Virus record (IMG/VR): IMGVR_UViG_3300033993_002024
Location: 1 to 20,102 of that record
Strand: one strand, 5' to 3'
Source of the DNA: a virus
Length of the DNA: 20,102 nucleotides
Under the pieces are notes generated by a model. The model saw only the letters and a list, made by a program, of their open reading frames with translations. It ran no database searches and was not told the origin of the DNA. Shown here one piece after another: positions 1 through 5,885 of the stretch (positions are counted from its first letter, which is position 1; each line of letters starts with the position of its first letter). Both the position numbers and the translations under genes were made by a program.

Positions 1-66
1 GCAGAAAGCGTAACCATAGGTCGGCGCCCTTATCAAACGTTCACATTTATTATAGGAGACATTAAA

Positions 67-189
67 ATGGACAAATTTGGTTTTACACAATTCGCAGAAT
101 TAGTAAATTGTAGACTAGGGGTCATCGGCCTAGTAGCTGCGCTCGGGGCCTATGCCATGACCGGGCAAATTATTCCGGGAATCTTTTAA
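67..189 (+). CDS. hli: High-light-inducible (Hli) protein, short phage type
   Basis: A 40-residue ORF too short for many gene callers. It has the single-helix chlorophyll a/b-binding-like pattern: E11, N14 and R16 correspond to the conserved ExxNxR of Hli proteins, followed by a hydrophobic Gly/Ala-rich helix (about residues 18-31) and the typical cyanophage ending TGQIIPGIF. Hli proteins sit in the thylakoid membrane and are thought to protect photosystem II and dissipate excess energy; phages carry them to sustain host photosynthesis during infection. The usual NGRxAM core is degenerate here (NCRLGV), so pigment binding may be altered. AGGAG at 54-58 lies 8 nt before the ATG and supports this start. 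The reading frame is open upstream to base 1, but the ribosome site argues for the short form. Confidence 0.82.
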   Translation: MDKFGFTQFAELVNCRLGVIGLVAALGAYAMTGQIIPGIF

Positions 190-234
190 TTACCAAATAC
201 CTGTATATTATAAATATAGGTAGTTATTTGGTAA
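190..234. repeat. Inverted repeat enclosing a late promoter
   Basis: TTACCAAATA (190-199) and TATTTGGTAA (225-234) are exact 10-base complements. An inner imperfect pairing of CCTgTATA with TATAGG continues the stem. The T4-like late promoter motif at 209-216 lies inside the loop. The region starts one or two bases after the hli stop codon, so it could act as a weak 3' hairpin for hli transcripts, but no U-tract typical of an intrinsic terminator follows. Confidence 0.6.
209..216 (+). promoter_or_regulatory. T4-like late promoter TATAAATA
   Basis: An exact match to the T4 late promoter element TATAAATA, which is read by the gp55/gp33-modified host RNA polymerase. It lies 22 nt before the ATG of the HNH endonuclease gene, a fitting distance for a short leader. 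A gp33 homologue is encoded in this same window at 10157, consistent with use of this promoter class. Confidence 0.65.
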
Positions 235-238
235 AATA

Positions 239-637
239 ATGGGAAATGGAAATCCAAAAGGAACAAATAGGGGTGGTGGACCAAGAAAAAATGCTTGTAT
301 ATACCATCCCAGACCATATGGTACTGTGTGGGTGGAAAGAAAAAAGCATTGTAAACAAGTTGGATATAAACATCATAAGGGATATATGGTGTTTAATCAC
401 GGATCTAGAGGTCAAGTTGCTATTCACCGATACATAGCGGAAGCTTTTATACCAAATCCAGAAGGAAAAGAACAAGTTGACCATATTAATGGAGTAAGAC
501 ATGATAATCGAGTTGAAAATCTTAGATGGGCAACTAGACAAGAAAATATGAGTAATACAGTTTGGGGAGGAACTGAACAAAACGCCATAGACTACTTAAC
601 TGGATTAGGTTATACCATAATTAAACCTGATAATTAA
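239..637 (+). CDS. HNH homing endonuclease (HNH_3-like)
   Basis: A 132-residue protein with a compact HNH core: IHR at 62-64, DHING at 81-85, N90, then NLRWAT (94-99) and QENMSN (101-106). This order is that of small freestanding HNH homing endonucleases common in phages, which nick or cut DNA at one specific site and promote spread of their own gene. The N-terminus is rich in Gly, Lys and Arg (residues 7-18) and may contact DNA. It has its own late promoter 22 nt upstream and no strong Shine-Dalgarno. Its place beside hli fits the pattern of freestanding endonucleases lying near photosynthesis genes in cyanophages. The start is set by the promoter; no earlier in-frame ATG is present after it. 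Confidence 0.88.
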   Translation: MGNGNPKGTNRGGGPRKNACIYHPRPYGTVWVERKKHCKQVGYKHHKGYMVFNHGSRGQVAIHRYIAEAFIPNPEGKEQVDHINGVRHDNRVENLRWATRQENMSNTVWGGTEQNAIDYLTGLGYTIIKPDN

Positions 638-657
638 AAATAAATCATTTTAATAAT

Positions 658-927
658 ATGCTTGAGGCTAATTTAAAAATTAAACTCCCAATAAATAATT
701 TTAAAAATATTTACTGTATTTTACGTGAAACACCATTTCCCCACAAGTTTTTAGAGTTTCAAGTTTATAGAGATAATGTTTTAATAGGTTTTAATTTTGA
801 ATATACTGTCAAAACGGATCATGCTGGACTCTGGACTTCTATTTCACTATTCTTCATTTCGATTGATTTTCAAATTTATGATAATCGACATTGGGACTTT
901 AAAACAAACACATGGGAGACTTACTAA
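658..927 (+). CDS. Conserved phage protein of unknown function (DHAG/RHW motifs)
   Basis: An 89-residue protein with no function I can name. Visible marks are TDHAGLW (about residues 53-59), a hydrophobic strand-rich middle, and IYDNRHWDF near the C-terminus. The DHAG ... D.RHW combination recalls a small family of phage proteins of unknown function that I have seen in cyanophage-type genomes; this match is from memory and not certain. Alternating hydrophobic residues suggest a small beta-sheet fold. The start ATG has no clear Shine-Dalgarno. The stop codon overlaps the next start by one base, so the two are probably translated together. Confidence 0.7.
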   Translation: MLEANLKIKLPINNFKNIYCILRETPFPHKFLEFQVYRDNVLIGFNFEYTVKTDHAGLWTSISLFFISIDFQIYDNRHWDFKTNTWETY

Positions 928-1082
928 TGATTACTAGAGAAGAATTTATTAAATTAGTTCCTATTGACCCAGAAATTGCTAGAAAAAGTTATGATGAATT
1001 AATAGATCAATTTGGGTATAATGAAAAAACAGAACAACATTTAGAAACTATTATTCATGGATTTAAGGGCATGAGCCTATAA
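927..1082 (+). CDS. Small hypothetical protein, 51 aa
   Basis: A short ORF starting in a TAATG overlap with the preceding gene and ending at TAA 1080-1082, just before the terminator at 1129. The product is acidic, mostly helical in appearance, and has no recognisable domain. GGGAGAC at 914-920 lies about 7 nt before the ATG and is a credible ribosome site. Its tight coupling and the terminator downstream support it as a real last gene of the hli/HNH group. Confidence 0.6.
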   Translation: MITREEFIKLVPIDPEIARKSYDELIDQFGYNEKTEQHLETIIHGFKGMSL

Positions 1083-1128
1083 TAATTTCACACCCTATTA
1101 ATAATCTTTCTGAGACTTATTGAATTTA

Positions 1129-1148
1129 GGGGCCTCATGGCCCCTTTT
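1129..1148 (+). terminator. Rho-independent terminator
   Basis: GGGGCC (1129-1134), loop TCAT and GGCCCC (1139-1144) form a perfect 6-bp GC stem followed by TTTT. It ends the hli/HNH transcription group. The next gene's only upstream ATG lies in the loop. Confidence 0.85.
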
Positions 1149-1403
1149 GCTCTAAATAGGACAACTAGAATAAAAATATGGGTGGGTTTATTTCTGATTG
1201 TGGTAATTATGGTGTTTTTAAGTTTGGAAAAAAAACAATGGATGGTGGTCTACCGTGGCCAGCAGCTAGAAGTTTTTAATACAATCCCGCAATGCAGAAA
1301 ATACATTAAAGAACATAGTGCCAGCCTAACAACTGTCACACCTGAACCCACTCCTAGTAAAACCCCTGCTAAACTTAAAACACGTTCCAAGAGAACCAAA
1401 TGA
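1137..1403 (+). CDS. Small single-pass membrane protein, unknown
   Basis: Residues 15-30 form one clear hydrophobic helix after a basic N-terminus (RTTRIK); the rest is polar and ends in a Pro/Thr/Lys/Arg-rich tail. Topology by the positive-inside rule is unclear because both sides are basic. The ATG at 1137 lies in the loop of the terminator at 1129-1148, so on transcripts starting at the nearby CTAAATA motif (1152) it would be absent; the real start may then be GTG 1182 or ATG 1209, the latter losing much of the helix. The stop overlaps the next start by 4 nt, which supports that the frame is translated. Function unknown. Confidence 0.55.
   Translation: MAPFALNRTTRIKIWVGLFLIVVIMVFLSLEKKQWMVVYRGQQLEVFNTIPQCRKYIKEHSASLTTVTPEPTPSKTPAKLKTRSKRTK
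1152..1158 (+). promoter_or_regulatory. Late-promoter-like motif CTAAATA
   Basis: CTAAATA is a variant of the T4-type late element TATAAATA. It sits immediately after a terminator and before the first gene of a long rightward cassette, where a promoter is expected. The same heptamer recurs at 3266, 8123, 8212, 11748 and 17130, mostly at gene-cluster boundaries. The motif alone is short, so chance matches are possible. Confidence 0.45.
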
Positions 1404-1711
1404 TTTCAACAAAAGTTAGGCTACAACTAGAAGAAATTTGCAGTAGGATCGAAAATAAACAACCCGTTTCTTTTCCTGATATGGTCCTGATCGAAAAATG
1501 GTCCAGGGCCAATCGCTCTGTCTATGACATGCTCCAGAAGGCCCGCAGGAGGGCCATTCAAGGCCCCGTAGAAGAAGGGAGTCTAGACGATTTCCTAGAC
1601 AAGATGAATCTAGGAAACCCTGATCCATCTACCCATATTACTGGAGAAAGTAGCATTGATGATCTGGCCGATTTTTTCAAAAACGATAATGACCACATGA
1701 GACGAGATTAA
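1400..1711 (+). CDS. Hypothetical protein, 103 aa
   Basis: A polar, mainly helical protein with a middle rich in Arg (SRANRSVYDMLQKARRRA, about residues 35-52) and an acidic C-terminal third ending DLADFFKNDND. No domain recognised. ATGA overlap with the gene before and TAATG overlap with the gene after place it firmly in the cassette and indicate coupled translation. The opposite-strand ORF across it is a shadow. Confidence 0.7.
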   Translation: MISTKVRLQLEEICSRIENKQPVSFPDMVLIEKWSRANRSVYDMLQKARRRAIQGPVEEGSLDDFLDKMNLGNPDPSTHITGESSIDDLADFFKNDNDHMRRD

Positions 1712-1956
1712 TGTTTTTAAATCCTTACTATTCTGGTTTACTTTTTATCTTTTTCATCCTGGCCGCCATGATGATCATTGATAGAAATGTGGCCGACTAC
1801 TTCATTTTGGTTCTCAGGATTGCCAAAATAACCCTTGAACGGTATCTTTGGATGCTCCGTTTCCACCCTAAAAACCCGATCACAAATTTTATTATGAAAA
1901 GGCGATACGCTAAAATTGCAAAAGAACTCCACCAAGAACTGAACACCCCTAAATGA
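1711..1956 (+). CDS. Small membrane protein, 81 aa
   Basis: Residues 8-23 form one strongly hydrophobic segment, followed by a more amphipathic stretch (29-50) and a basic C-terminal tail with KRRYAKIAKEL. This suggests a membrane-anchored protein with a cytoplasmic basic tail. No family recognised. Starts in a TAATG overlap with the gene before and ends in an ATGA overlap with the gene after. Confidence 0.65.
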   Translation: MFLNPYYSGLLFIFFILAAMMIIDRNVADYFILVLRIAKITLERYLWMLRFHPKNPITNFIMKRRYAKIAKELHQELNTPK

Positions 1957-2534
1957 TTATGGAAGAAAAGTTTGATTTATCTTCCTTGCAATCAAGGATT
2001 AATGACATCAAAAAAGATGGTCAAGAATCTGCTGATTTTACAGTTGAATATCTTGAGTGTCTTATGGAAAGGCATGATCTAGGCCAGTCTATTCCAGATG
2101 ATTATGAGCTTGAGGGAGTTCCAGAAACAATTTTTGAATCCTTAAGGAAAGGAGAAATTCCTAATAAGGAAGAAATTCTACTGATGGATTCTGATACCCA
2201 AAACTTCTTTTTATTTGAGATGATTTGGATTTGCGGTATGACCGCAATTGGGTATTATACTTCTGATGAGGAACTAGAAGAGGGTGAGCCAGGAACATTG
2301 GATTCTATTTTGGCCATGTCTAGTGTTTCTCCTGGGCACTGGAGCGCCTGTTATTTGATTGCTGTCCTGGCTCTTCTTATGGCCAGGGTCCCGTCAGAAG
2401 ATATGATCGCGGCCATTACAGATAATTTCTCCGATTCGCCTGATCAAATCCAGACTAATATGGATCATTTTATTGAATTCTCGGCTGCTGTACTTTGTAG
2501 GCATACGGAGGACGCTGTTTATCATGGTGAGTAG
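1953..2534 (+). CDS. Hypothetical acidic protein, 193 aa
   Basis: An acidic protein with a polar N-terminal half and two hydrophobic stretches in the C-terminal half (about residues 88-100 and 133-147) that look like buried helices of a soluble protein or weak membrane segments. No motif recognised. It could start at ATG 1953 (ATGA overlap with the previous gene, kept here) or at ATG 1959; neither has a convincing Shine-Dalgarno. The end overlaps the next small gene by 11 nt. Confidence 0.7.
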   Translation: MIMEEKFDLSSLQSRINDIKKDGQESADFTVEYLECLMERHDLGQSIPDDYELEGVPETIFESLRKGEIPNKEEILLMDSDTQNFFLFEMIWICGMTAIGYYTSDEELEEGEPGTLDSILAMSSVSPGHWSACYLIAVLALLMARVPSEDMIAAITDNFSDSPDQIQTNMDHFIEFSAAVLCRHTEDAVYHGE

Positions 2535-2679
2535 TCTGGATCCAACGACTCCCTGGTTTGAATTTTTGAGTTATTGTGAATGCTGTTATTCTTTAGGAGT
2601 TACTCCTTCAGTTTGGCGATTTGTTCGCTACAATCAATACTTCAAAAATAACTTCAATGAAGAGAAAACCAAGAGTTAA
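2524..2679 (+). CDS. Small hypothetical protein, 51 aa
   Basis: The same frame is open from 2473, but ATG 2524 gives only an 11-nt overlap with the preceding gene and is preferred. GGAGG at 2507-2511 lies about 12 nt upstream, slightly long for a ribosome site. The product is rich in aromatic residues (WFEFLSYCECCYSLG, WRFVRYNQYF) with three Cys near residues 18-21. No family recognised. The 23-nt overlap with the next gene is larger than usual here, so one of the two starts may be wrong. Confidence 0.55.
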   Translation: MVSSLDPTTPWFEFLSYCECCYSLGVTPSVWRFVRYNQYFKNNFNEEKTKS

Positions 2680-2878
2680 ACCAGAAGAAGTCAGTCTGGA
2701 ACTCCCTCCTTTTCACATTGCATTTCCATTTACATTAAAACATCAGGACGGGAAAGTAGAAAAAACTTGTTATTTTTCCTGTAAAGAACATCTACAGTCT
2801 TACATAACCAGATACAAACTCAAAAAAAATCAAGTAACCATTACAAAAACCGGAGAACAAAATCATGGCACTAACTGA
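2657..2878 (+). CDS. Conserved cyanophage-type hypothetical protein, 73 aa
   Basis: The frame opens at TTG 2621, but ATG 2657 (start MKRKPRVKPEE) is preferred because it shortens the overlap with the upstream gene. A basic N-terminus is followed by ELPPFHIAFPFTLKHQDG and a KTCYFSCKEH segment with two Cys, then a basic helix YITRYKLKK. It resembles small proteins that recur in cyanomyophage genomes, from memory; no function is known to me. The two Cys spaced by three residues with a nearby His might bind a metal, which is only a guess. Ends in a 14-nt overlap with the next gene. Confidence 0.7.
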   Translation: MKRKPRVKPEEVSLELPPFHIAFPFTLKHQDGKVEKTCYFSCKEHLQSYITRYKLKKNQVTITKTGEQNHGTN

Positions 2879-3089
2879 AAAAGTAGAAGACAAACTAAAA
2901 GAGGCCGAAGGAATTCTTCGGGATTGCCTGTACTGGGCAGCCAAAAACGAAAAGCCTGGGACTATTCACACCATTTCCAAAATCATTAACGAGCTTGACT
3001 ATCTGATTAAGATGGACAAGATCAATGATAAAATGGAAGACCTAATGAAAAAACAAGGCGGCGACATGTTTGGAGGACTGTTTGGATGA
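2865..3089 (+). CDS. Hypothetical helical protein, 74 aa
   Basis: Almost wholly helical and charged, with a pattern of two or three amphipathic helices and a Gly-rich end (GGDMFGGLFG). No known domain. GGAGAA at 2851-2856 lies about 8 nt before the ATG. It overlaps the preceding gene by 14 nt and the next by 4 nt (ATGA). It may form a helical hairpin or oligomer. Confidence 0.72.
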   Translation: MALTEKVEDKLKEAEGILRDCLYWAAKNEKPGTIHTISKIINELDYLIKMDKINDKMEDLMKKQGGDMFGGLFG

Positions 3090-3262
3090 TTAATCATCTC
3101 ACCGATTCTGAGCAAGAAGAGCTTATCGCCCTGAAAAGGGCCATTAACGACAATGTGTCCTCGGTCCATTATGATAAAATGGAACGCTTTACTGAATTAC
3201 TAGTTAAGACTCTTTCTGGCAAAGGAGCCGGTGAGATGTTTACAGAACCAACAAACTTTTAA
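3086..3262 (+). CDS. Small hypothetical protein, 58 aa
   Basis: Starts inside the stop of the preceding gene (ATGA) and runs to TAA 3260-3262. The product is helical and slightly acidic with no recognised motif. GGAGGACTG at 3073-3081 provides a ribosome site 5 to 9 nt upstream. Its end coincides with a cluster boundary: a late-promoter-like motif follows 3 nt later. Confidence 0.65.
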   Translation: MINHLTDSEQEELIALKRAINDNVSSVHYDKMERFTELLVKTLSGKGAGEMFTEPTNF

Positions 3263-3265
3263 TTT

Positions 3266-3272
3266 CTAAATA
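3266..3272 (+). promoter_or_regulatory. Late-promoter-like CTAAATA with small hairpin
   Basis: CTAAATA lies 19 nt before the ATG at 3292. TACTCT (3271-3276) and AGAGTA (3280-3285) form a 6-bp stem with a 3-nt loop partly overlapping the motif, followed by TAAAAAATG. Either a late promoter for the coiled-coil gene or a small hairpin hiding its ribosome site. Confidence 0.5.
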
Positions 3273-3291
3273 CTCTAAAAGAGTATAAAAA

Positions 3292-3531
3292 ATGAAAACC
3301 TATAGCCAGTTTTTAGAACAAACCTCTATTGCCGATAAACAACGTTTTGAACGTGAACAGAGACGGGCAATGTTAGATCAACAAGCCAAAGAAAGAGAAC
3401 AAGAGAGAGAAGAACGAGCAGCCCAACTAAAGGCCGAACAAGAAGAAAGAGACGCCGATAGGCGAGCAGCCCAAAAAGAGCGAGAAGAAGCAACCCTACG
3501 ACAAAAACTACAAAGACTAGAACAGCAATGA
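3292..3531 (+). CDS. Coiled-coil protein with capsid-targeting-like N-terminus
   Basis: Residues 17-78 are nearly all Arg, Glu, Gln, Lys, Asp and Ala, an uninterrupted highly charged helix typical of a long coiled coil. The N-terminus MKTYSQFLEQ closely resembles the capsid-targeting peptide of T4 internal head proteins (MKTYQEFIAE), which is cut by the prohead protease gp21 after Glu. The P3 residue here is Phe rather than the Ile/Leu preferred by T4 gp21, so cleavage is uncertain. A late-type motif precedes it, in keeping with a virion role. It could instead be a scaffold-like or DNA-associated protein. It overlaps the glutaredoxin gene by 4 nt. Confidence 0.7.
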   Translation: MKTYSQFLEQTSIADKQRFEREQRRAMLDQQAKEREQEREERAAQLKAEQEERDADRRAAQKEREEATLRQKLQRLEQQ

Positions 3532-3764
3532 AATTTACCATTTATTCCAAACACGGTTGTCCATACTGTGATAAAATTAAATCTGTAATGTACACATATA
3601 ATTTTGAACATGTCGTGTACACTCTTGATGAGGACTTTACTCGTCAACAATTTATTGATGAATTTGGTTTGGGCTCAACTTTCCCACAGGTTATTCTCAA
3701 TGATCAAAAACTAGGCGGTTGCGTCGATACTGTAAAATACTTAAGGGAGAATAATCTTGTTTAA
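3528..3764 (+). CDS. Glutaredoxin
   Basis: A 78-residue glutaredoxin with the dithiol active site CPYC (11-14), the cis-proline loop TFPQV (51-55) and the glutathione-binding GGC (63-65). It is a cytoplasmic thiol-disulfide carrier. In T4-like phages such proteins (T4 NrdC) supply electrons to ribonucleotide reductase, supporting dNTP synthesis together with ThyX, which is encoded downstream. Length is normal for the class I family. Starts in an ATGA overlap and ends in a TAATG overlap, so it is translated within the cassette. Confidence 0.93.
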   Translation: MKFTIYSKHGCPYCDKIKSVMYTYNFEHVVYTLDEDFTRQQFIDEFGLGSTFPQVILNDQKLGGCVDTVKYLRENNLV

Positions 3765-4114
3765 TGGAAGAAACGTTTTATGATGTCGAGAAAGCCATAG
3801 ACTTTGCCTTTAAGGAAAAGAAGTTTGTCATGAACTTCTATTCGTACCTTAAGGTAAAAAATGCCCGACGAATCGACGCCCAGGACTTTAAAACAAGTAA
3901 TGTGGCAACAAATATAAGAACCCTGGCCGAGGAACTAAATCTTTATCTTCAAGGCGGCCAGACCGAGGAGGCCAAACAATTAAGAGAGGCCTATGGGCAT
4001 TTATCAAAACCTGAGGCCAGAAAGATTATGAATTATATTTTAGGTTTCATTTCGGATTGTGATGTTTATATAAAAGAGAAGAATGCCAGAAAATCCAAAC
4101 GTAAGCCTAAATAG
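3764..4114 (+). CDS. Hypothetical protein, 116 aa
   Basis: A helical, Lys/Arg-rich protein with a central segment LRTLAEELNLYLQGGQTEEAKQLREAYG-like helix-turn-helix pattern and a very basic C-terminus (KNARKSKRKPK). The basic tail suggests nucleic acid contact, but no domain can be named. Starts in the stop of the glutaredoxin gene (TAATG). Its last codons overlap a CTAAATA motif (4107-4113), which is probably chance as it is 160 nt from the next cluster-like start. Confidence 0.7.
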   Translation: MEETFYDVEKAIDFAFKEKKFVMNFYSYLKVKNARRIDAQDFKTSNVATNIRTLAEELNLYLQGGQTEEAKQLREAYGHLSKPEARKIMNYILGFISDCDVYIKEKNARKSKRKPK

Positions 4115-4301
4115 TAAAAGAAATCGAGGATTCGATTGGATGCTTGATTCAAAAAGCAATAATAAGCAGGAGGAGCACTTTTTCAATTTTAACTTGCAGA
4201 AGTCTGTTTCTCTTTTCTCTAGAAGATTTCAGTTTTCTGTAAGTCTGACCGGAACCAAATCTAAGGAGAAAACAAATGTACAGTCTAGCAATTTTCATTA
4301 G
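4083..4301 (+). CDS. Hypothetical beta-rich protein, 72 aa
   Basis: It overlaps the preceding gene by 32 nt and the next by 26 nt, but without it 160 nt would be noncoding in a very compact cassette. The C-terminal half (HFFNFNLQKSVSL, RRFQFSVSL) shows strict alternation of hydrophobic and polar residues, as expected of paired beta strands and not of random translation. GAGAAGA directly precedes the ATG. Family unknown. Confidence 0.58.
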   Translation: MPENPNVSLNSKRNRGFDWMLDSKSNNKQEEHFFNFNLQKSVSLFSRRFQFSVSLTGTKSKEKTNVQSSNFH

Positions 4302-4545
4302 TGTTATTTTAGTATTATTGCTTTTTGTGGTCGGGGCGATTGTTGGTTGGATCGCTTCTTTTTATATGAACAAGAAAGAACCAGAACAACCTTTTATCCA
4401 TCCCGAATTTCTAGATGCTTCCGGAAATATTTTACCAGACGAAATTATTGCACTAAGATTTACACCCAAACTTGATATACATGAGGACTATTATGACACA
4501 GACTGCGACGGCGAAGAAGCCGAAGACTACGACCAAACCAATTGA
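4276..4545 (+). CDS. Membrane-anchored acidic protein, 89 aa
   Basis: Residues 4-30 form a long hydrophobic helix with a G..VG motif, then a short KK segment and an acidic soluble tail (HPEFLDASGNILPDEIIALRF, ending in a DCDGEEAEDYD cluster). By the positive-inside rule the C-terminal tail is probably cytoplasmic. AAGGAG (4263-4268) lies 7 nt before the ATG, the best Shine-Dalgarno in this stretch. The soluble part looks like a conserved cyanophage family from memory; function unknown. Confidence 0.75.
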   Translation: MYSLAIFISVILVLLLFVVGAIVGWIASFYMNKKEPEQPFIHPEFLDASGNILPDEIIALRFTPKLDIHEDYYDTDCDGEEAEDYDQTN

Positions 4546-5056
4546 ACTACCATCTAATCCATTTCAACATGAGATCCTAGAACTGGCCTGTTCCCAAAGA
4601 ACCAGAACCAAGAAGATTGAGGTTCTCCAGAAGTATCAAAATGATGCCCTTGTGGCCCTTTTTATCTGGAATTATGATGATTCTGTAATTACGGCCCTTC
4701 CAGAGGGGGAAGTTCCTTATTCCAGCAATCCAGATATTGCACCAGGAAATGACTCTCTTTCTGAGGCTATTAGAAAGCAGATTGATGATAAAATGGTTGA
4801 TGCTGTTGGTGGAAACATGAAAACCACCCTTAGAAAAGAATATGAAAAGTTTTATCTCTTTATCCAAGGAGGCGATACTACTCTAAGTTCTATTCGACGC
4901 GAAACCATTTTTATTCAACTACTACAAGGACTCCATCCAAAAGAGGCCGAGATTTTGTGCCTTGTAAAGGACAAAAAACTGACTGATAGGTATAAATTAC
5001 CATTTGATCTAATCCAAGAGGCCTATCCTTTCATCCGATGGGGTGGGAGGTCATGA
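4493..5056 (+). CDS. Conserved cyanophage hypothetical (possibly DUF6433-like), 187 aa
   Basis: The frame is open from TTG 4472, but ATG 4493 has GAGGA (4483-4487) at the right distance and is chosen. A Thr/Lys-rich leader (TATAKKPKTTTKP) precedes a helical domain. Notable segments are LPEGEVPYSSN, LRKEYEKFYLFIQGGD, SSIRRETIFIQLLQGLHPKEAEILCLVKDKKL and YKLPFDLIQEAYPFIRW. The pattern LRREWxKxYxFIxGG ... RRETxFIQxLEGLHPxEAEIL is one I recall as a widespread cyanophage/pelagiphage family of unknown function. The start overlaps the preceding gene by 53 nt. Function cannot be named. Confidence 0.8.
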   Translation: MTQTATAKKPKTTTKPIELPSNPFQHEILELACSQRTRTKKIEVLQKYQNDALVALFIWNYDDSVITALPEGEVPYSSNPDIAPGNDSLSEAIRKQIDDKMVDAVGGNMKTTLRKEYEKFYLFIQGGDTTLSSIRRETIFIQLLQGLHPKEAEILCLVKDKKLTDRYKLPFDLIQEAYPFIRWGGRS

Positions 5057-5361
5057 TGTGGTCTGAAGAGGAAATGCTAACATTACCCAAAAAGTACAAC
5101 TGCCAGCTACTTTTTGCAAATGCCACCATGGCCCAGGCCAAAGATAGAAGTCTGCCTAAGGACGCCTATCTGGTTTTTTATGAAAACGAGCAGGGTTCGG
5201 TTGTGATGGACGTTTGTAGATGCAGCAAACGGACAAGTTTATTCGATCTTTATTATGACAAGTTCCGGAACGTAAAGGAAATTCGTTTTGGTTATGGTAA
5301 TGTTAATCCTAAACTCTGGGGTGAACAAAACAAAAAAGAAAAGAAAAAGAGGAATTCTTAA
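5056..5361 (+). CDS. Conserved cyanophage hypothetical, 101 aa
   Basis: ATG 5038, 5053 and 5056 are possible; GGGAGG at 5045-5050 gives the best spacing (5 nt) to ATG 5056. The product begins MWSEEEMLTLPKKYN, has a beta-rich middle (DAYLVFYENEQGSVVMDVCRCS) and a conserved-looking LFDLYYDKFR ... IRFGYGNVNPKLWG ending, then a basic tail. I recall similar proteins (RGSRVDLFDMYYDKYG) in other cyanomyophages, without function. TAA abuts the next ATG exactly. Confidence 0.75.
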   Translation: MWSEEEMLTLPKKYNCQLLFANATMAQAKDRSLPKDAYLVFYENEQGSVVMDVCRCSKRTSLFDLYYDKFRNVKEIRFGYGNVNPKLWGEQNKKEKKKRNS

Positions 5362-5559
5362 ATGTCTGCTGGTTTTGGTGAGGGAAACAAAATCAAACTC
5401 TCGATAAATAAACAAGAAATTAACAACATTATTAAAAAGTATAAAAAGGCAAAGAAGATTATGAAATCAAATCTTTATCAGGTTCAAGTTATAGACGAAA
5501 CGGAAACTTATATTTCGGGTCTTATTCAAGAAGCCGAGGCGGACCCTCCTGTAGACTGA
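5362..5559 (+). CDS. Small hypothetical protein, 65 aa
   Basis: Begins right after the stop of the previous gene (TAA-ATG). The N-terminal half is very Lys-rich (KKYKKAKKIMKS) and the C-terminal half acidic. No motif is recognised. GAGG-like sequence (AAAGAGGAATTC) lies about 12 nt upstream. It precedes speD with a 1-nt overlap and may be co-translated with it. Confidence 0.65.
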   Translation: MSAGFGEGNKIKLSINKQEINNIIKKYKKAKKIMKSNLYQVQVIDETETYISGLIQEAEADPPVD

Positions 5560-5885
5560 TGGGGAAGCACTACATTTTAAACCTGTATGGGTGTAAGTTT
5601 GAACTCTTGGATGATCTAGAGTTTCTTTTGAAATTACTTATTGATTCGGCTCTTTTATGCAAAGCCACGATTTTACAAAAATCTTATCATAAATTTGAAC
5701 CACAAGGAGTGACAATTATTTTGCTATTAGCCGAGTCTCATATCTCAATCCATACTGTCCCTGAAAAGGGAGAGGCTTATGCAGATGTTTTTACATGTAG
5801 TGAGGTTGATCCGGTTATTGGGTGTCATAAAATAATCCAAGAACTGAACCCAGAAAGTTATAATTTGGAGTTTATTGCCAGATGA
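5559..5885 (+). CDS. speD: S-adenosylmethionine decarboxylase proenzyme (SpeD)
   Basis: A 108-residue prokaryotic class-1B AdoMet decarboxylase. The motif AESHISIHT holds the autocleavage site between E59 and S60; S60 becomes the pyruvoyl cofactor. H65 and C80 (DVFTCSE) match the catalytic His68 and Cys83 of the Thermotoga enzyme with a constant offset of three. HKFEPQGV (44-51) and LYGC (9-12) are also typical. The enzyme makes decarboxylated AdoMet, the aminopropyl donor for spermidine synthesis. Cyanophages are known to carry speD, possibly to supply polyamines for DNA packing or to help the host's photosystem; the role is inferred. The usual HTWPE is HTVPE here. Neighbours overlap by 1 and 4 nt. 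Confidence 0.93.
   Translation: MGKHYILNLYGCKFELLDDLEFLLKLLIDSALLCKATILQKSYHKFEPQGVTIILLLAESHISIHTVPEKGEAYADVFTCSEVDPVIGCHKIIQELNPESYNLEFIAR

Noticed and set aside
1-66. N-terminal extension of the hli frame to the window start
   Set aside because: The frame is open by chance over 22 codons; AGGAG 8 nt before ATG 67 and the usual length of Hli proteins support the short form. A TAA at 11-13 in another frame might end an upstream gene, but too little is visible to call it.
224-580. Minus-strand ORF of 118 codons over the HNH gene
   Set aside because: The sense strand encodes a clear HNH protein with its own promoter; the antisense product is low-complexity Ser/Phe-rich.
4107-4113. CTAAATA as a late promoter
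   Set aside because: It lies inside a coding overlap, well before any cluster start, and arises from the Pro-Lys-stop codons of the upstream gene.
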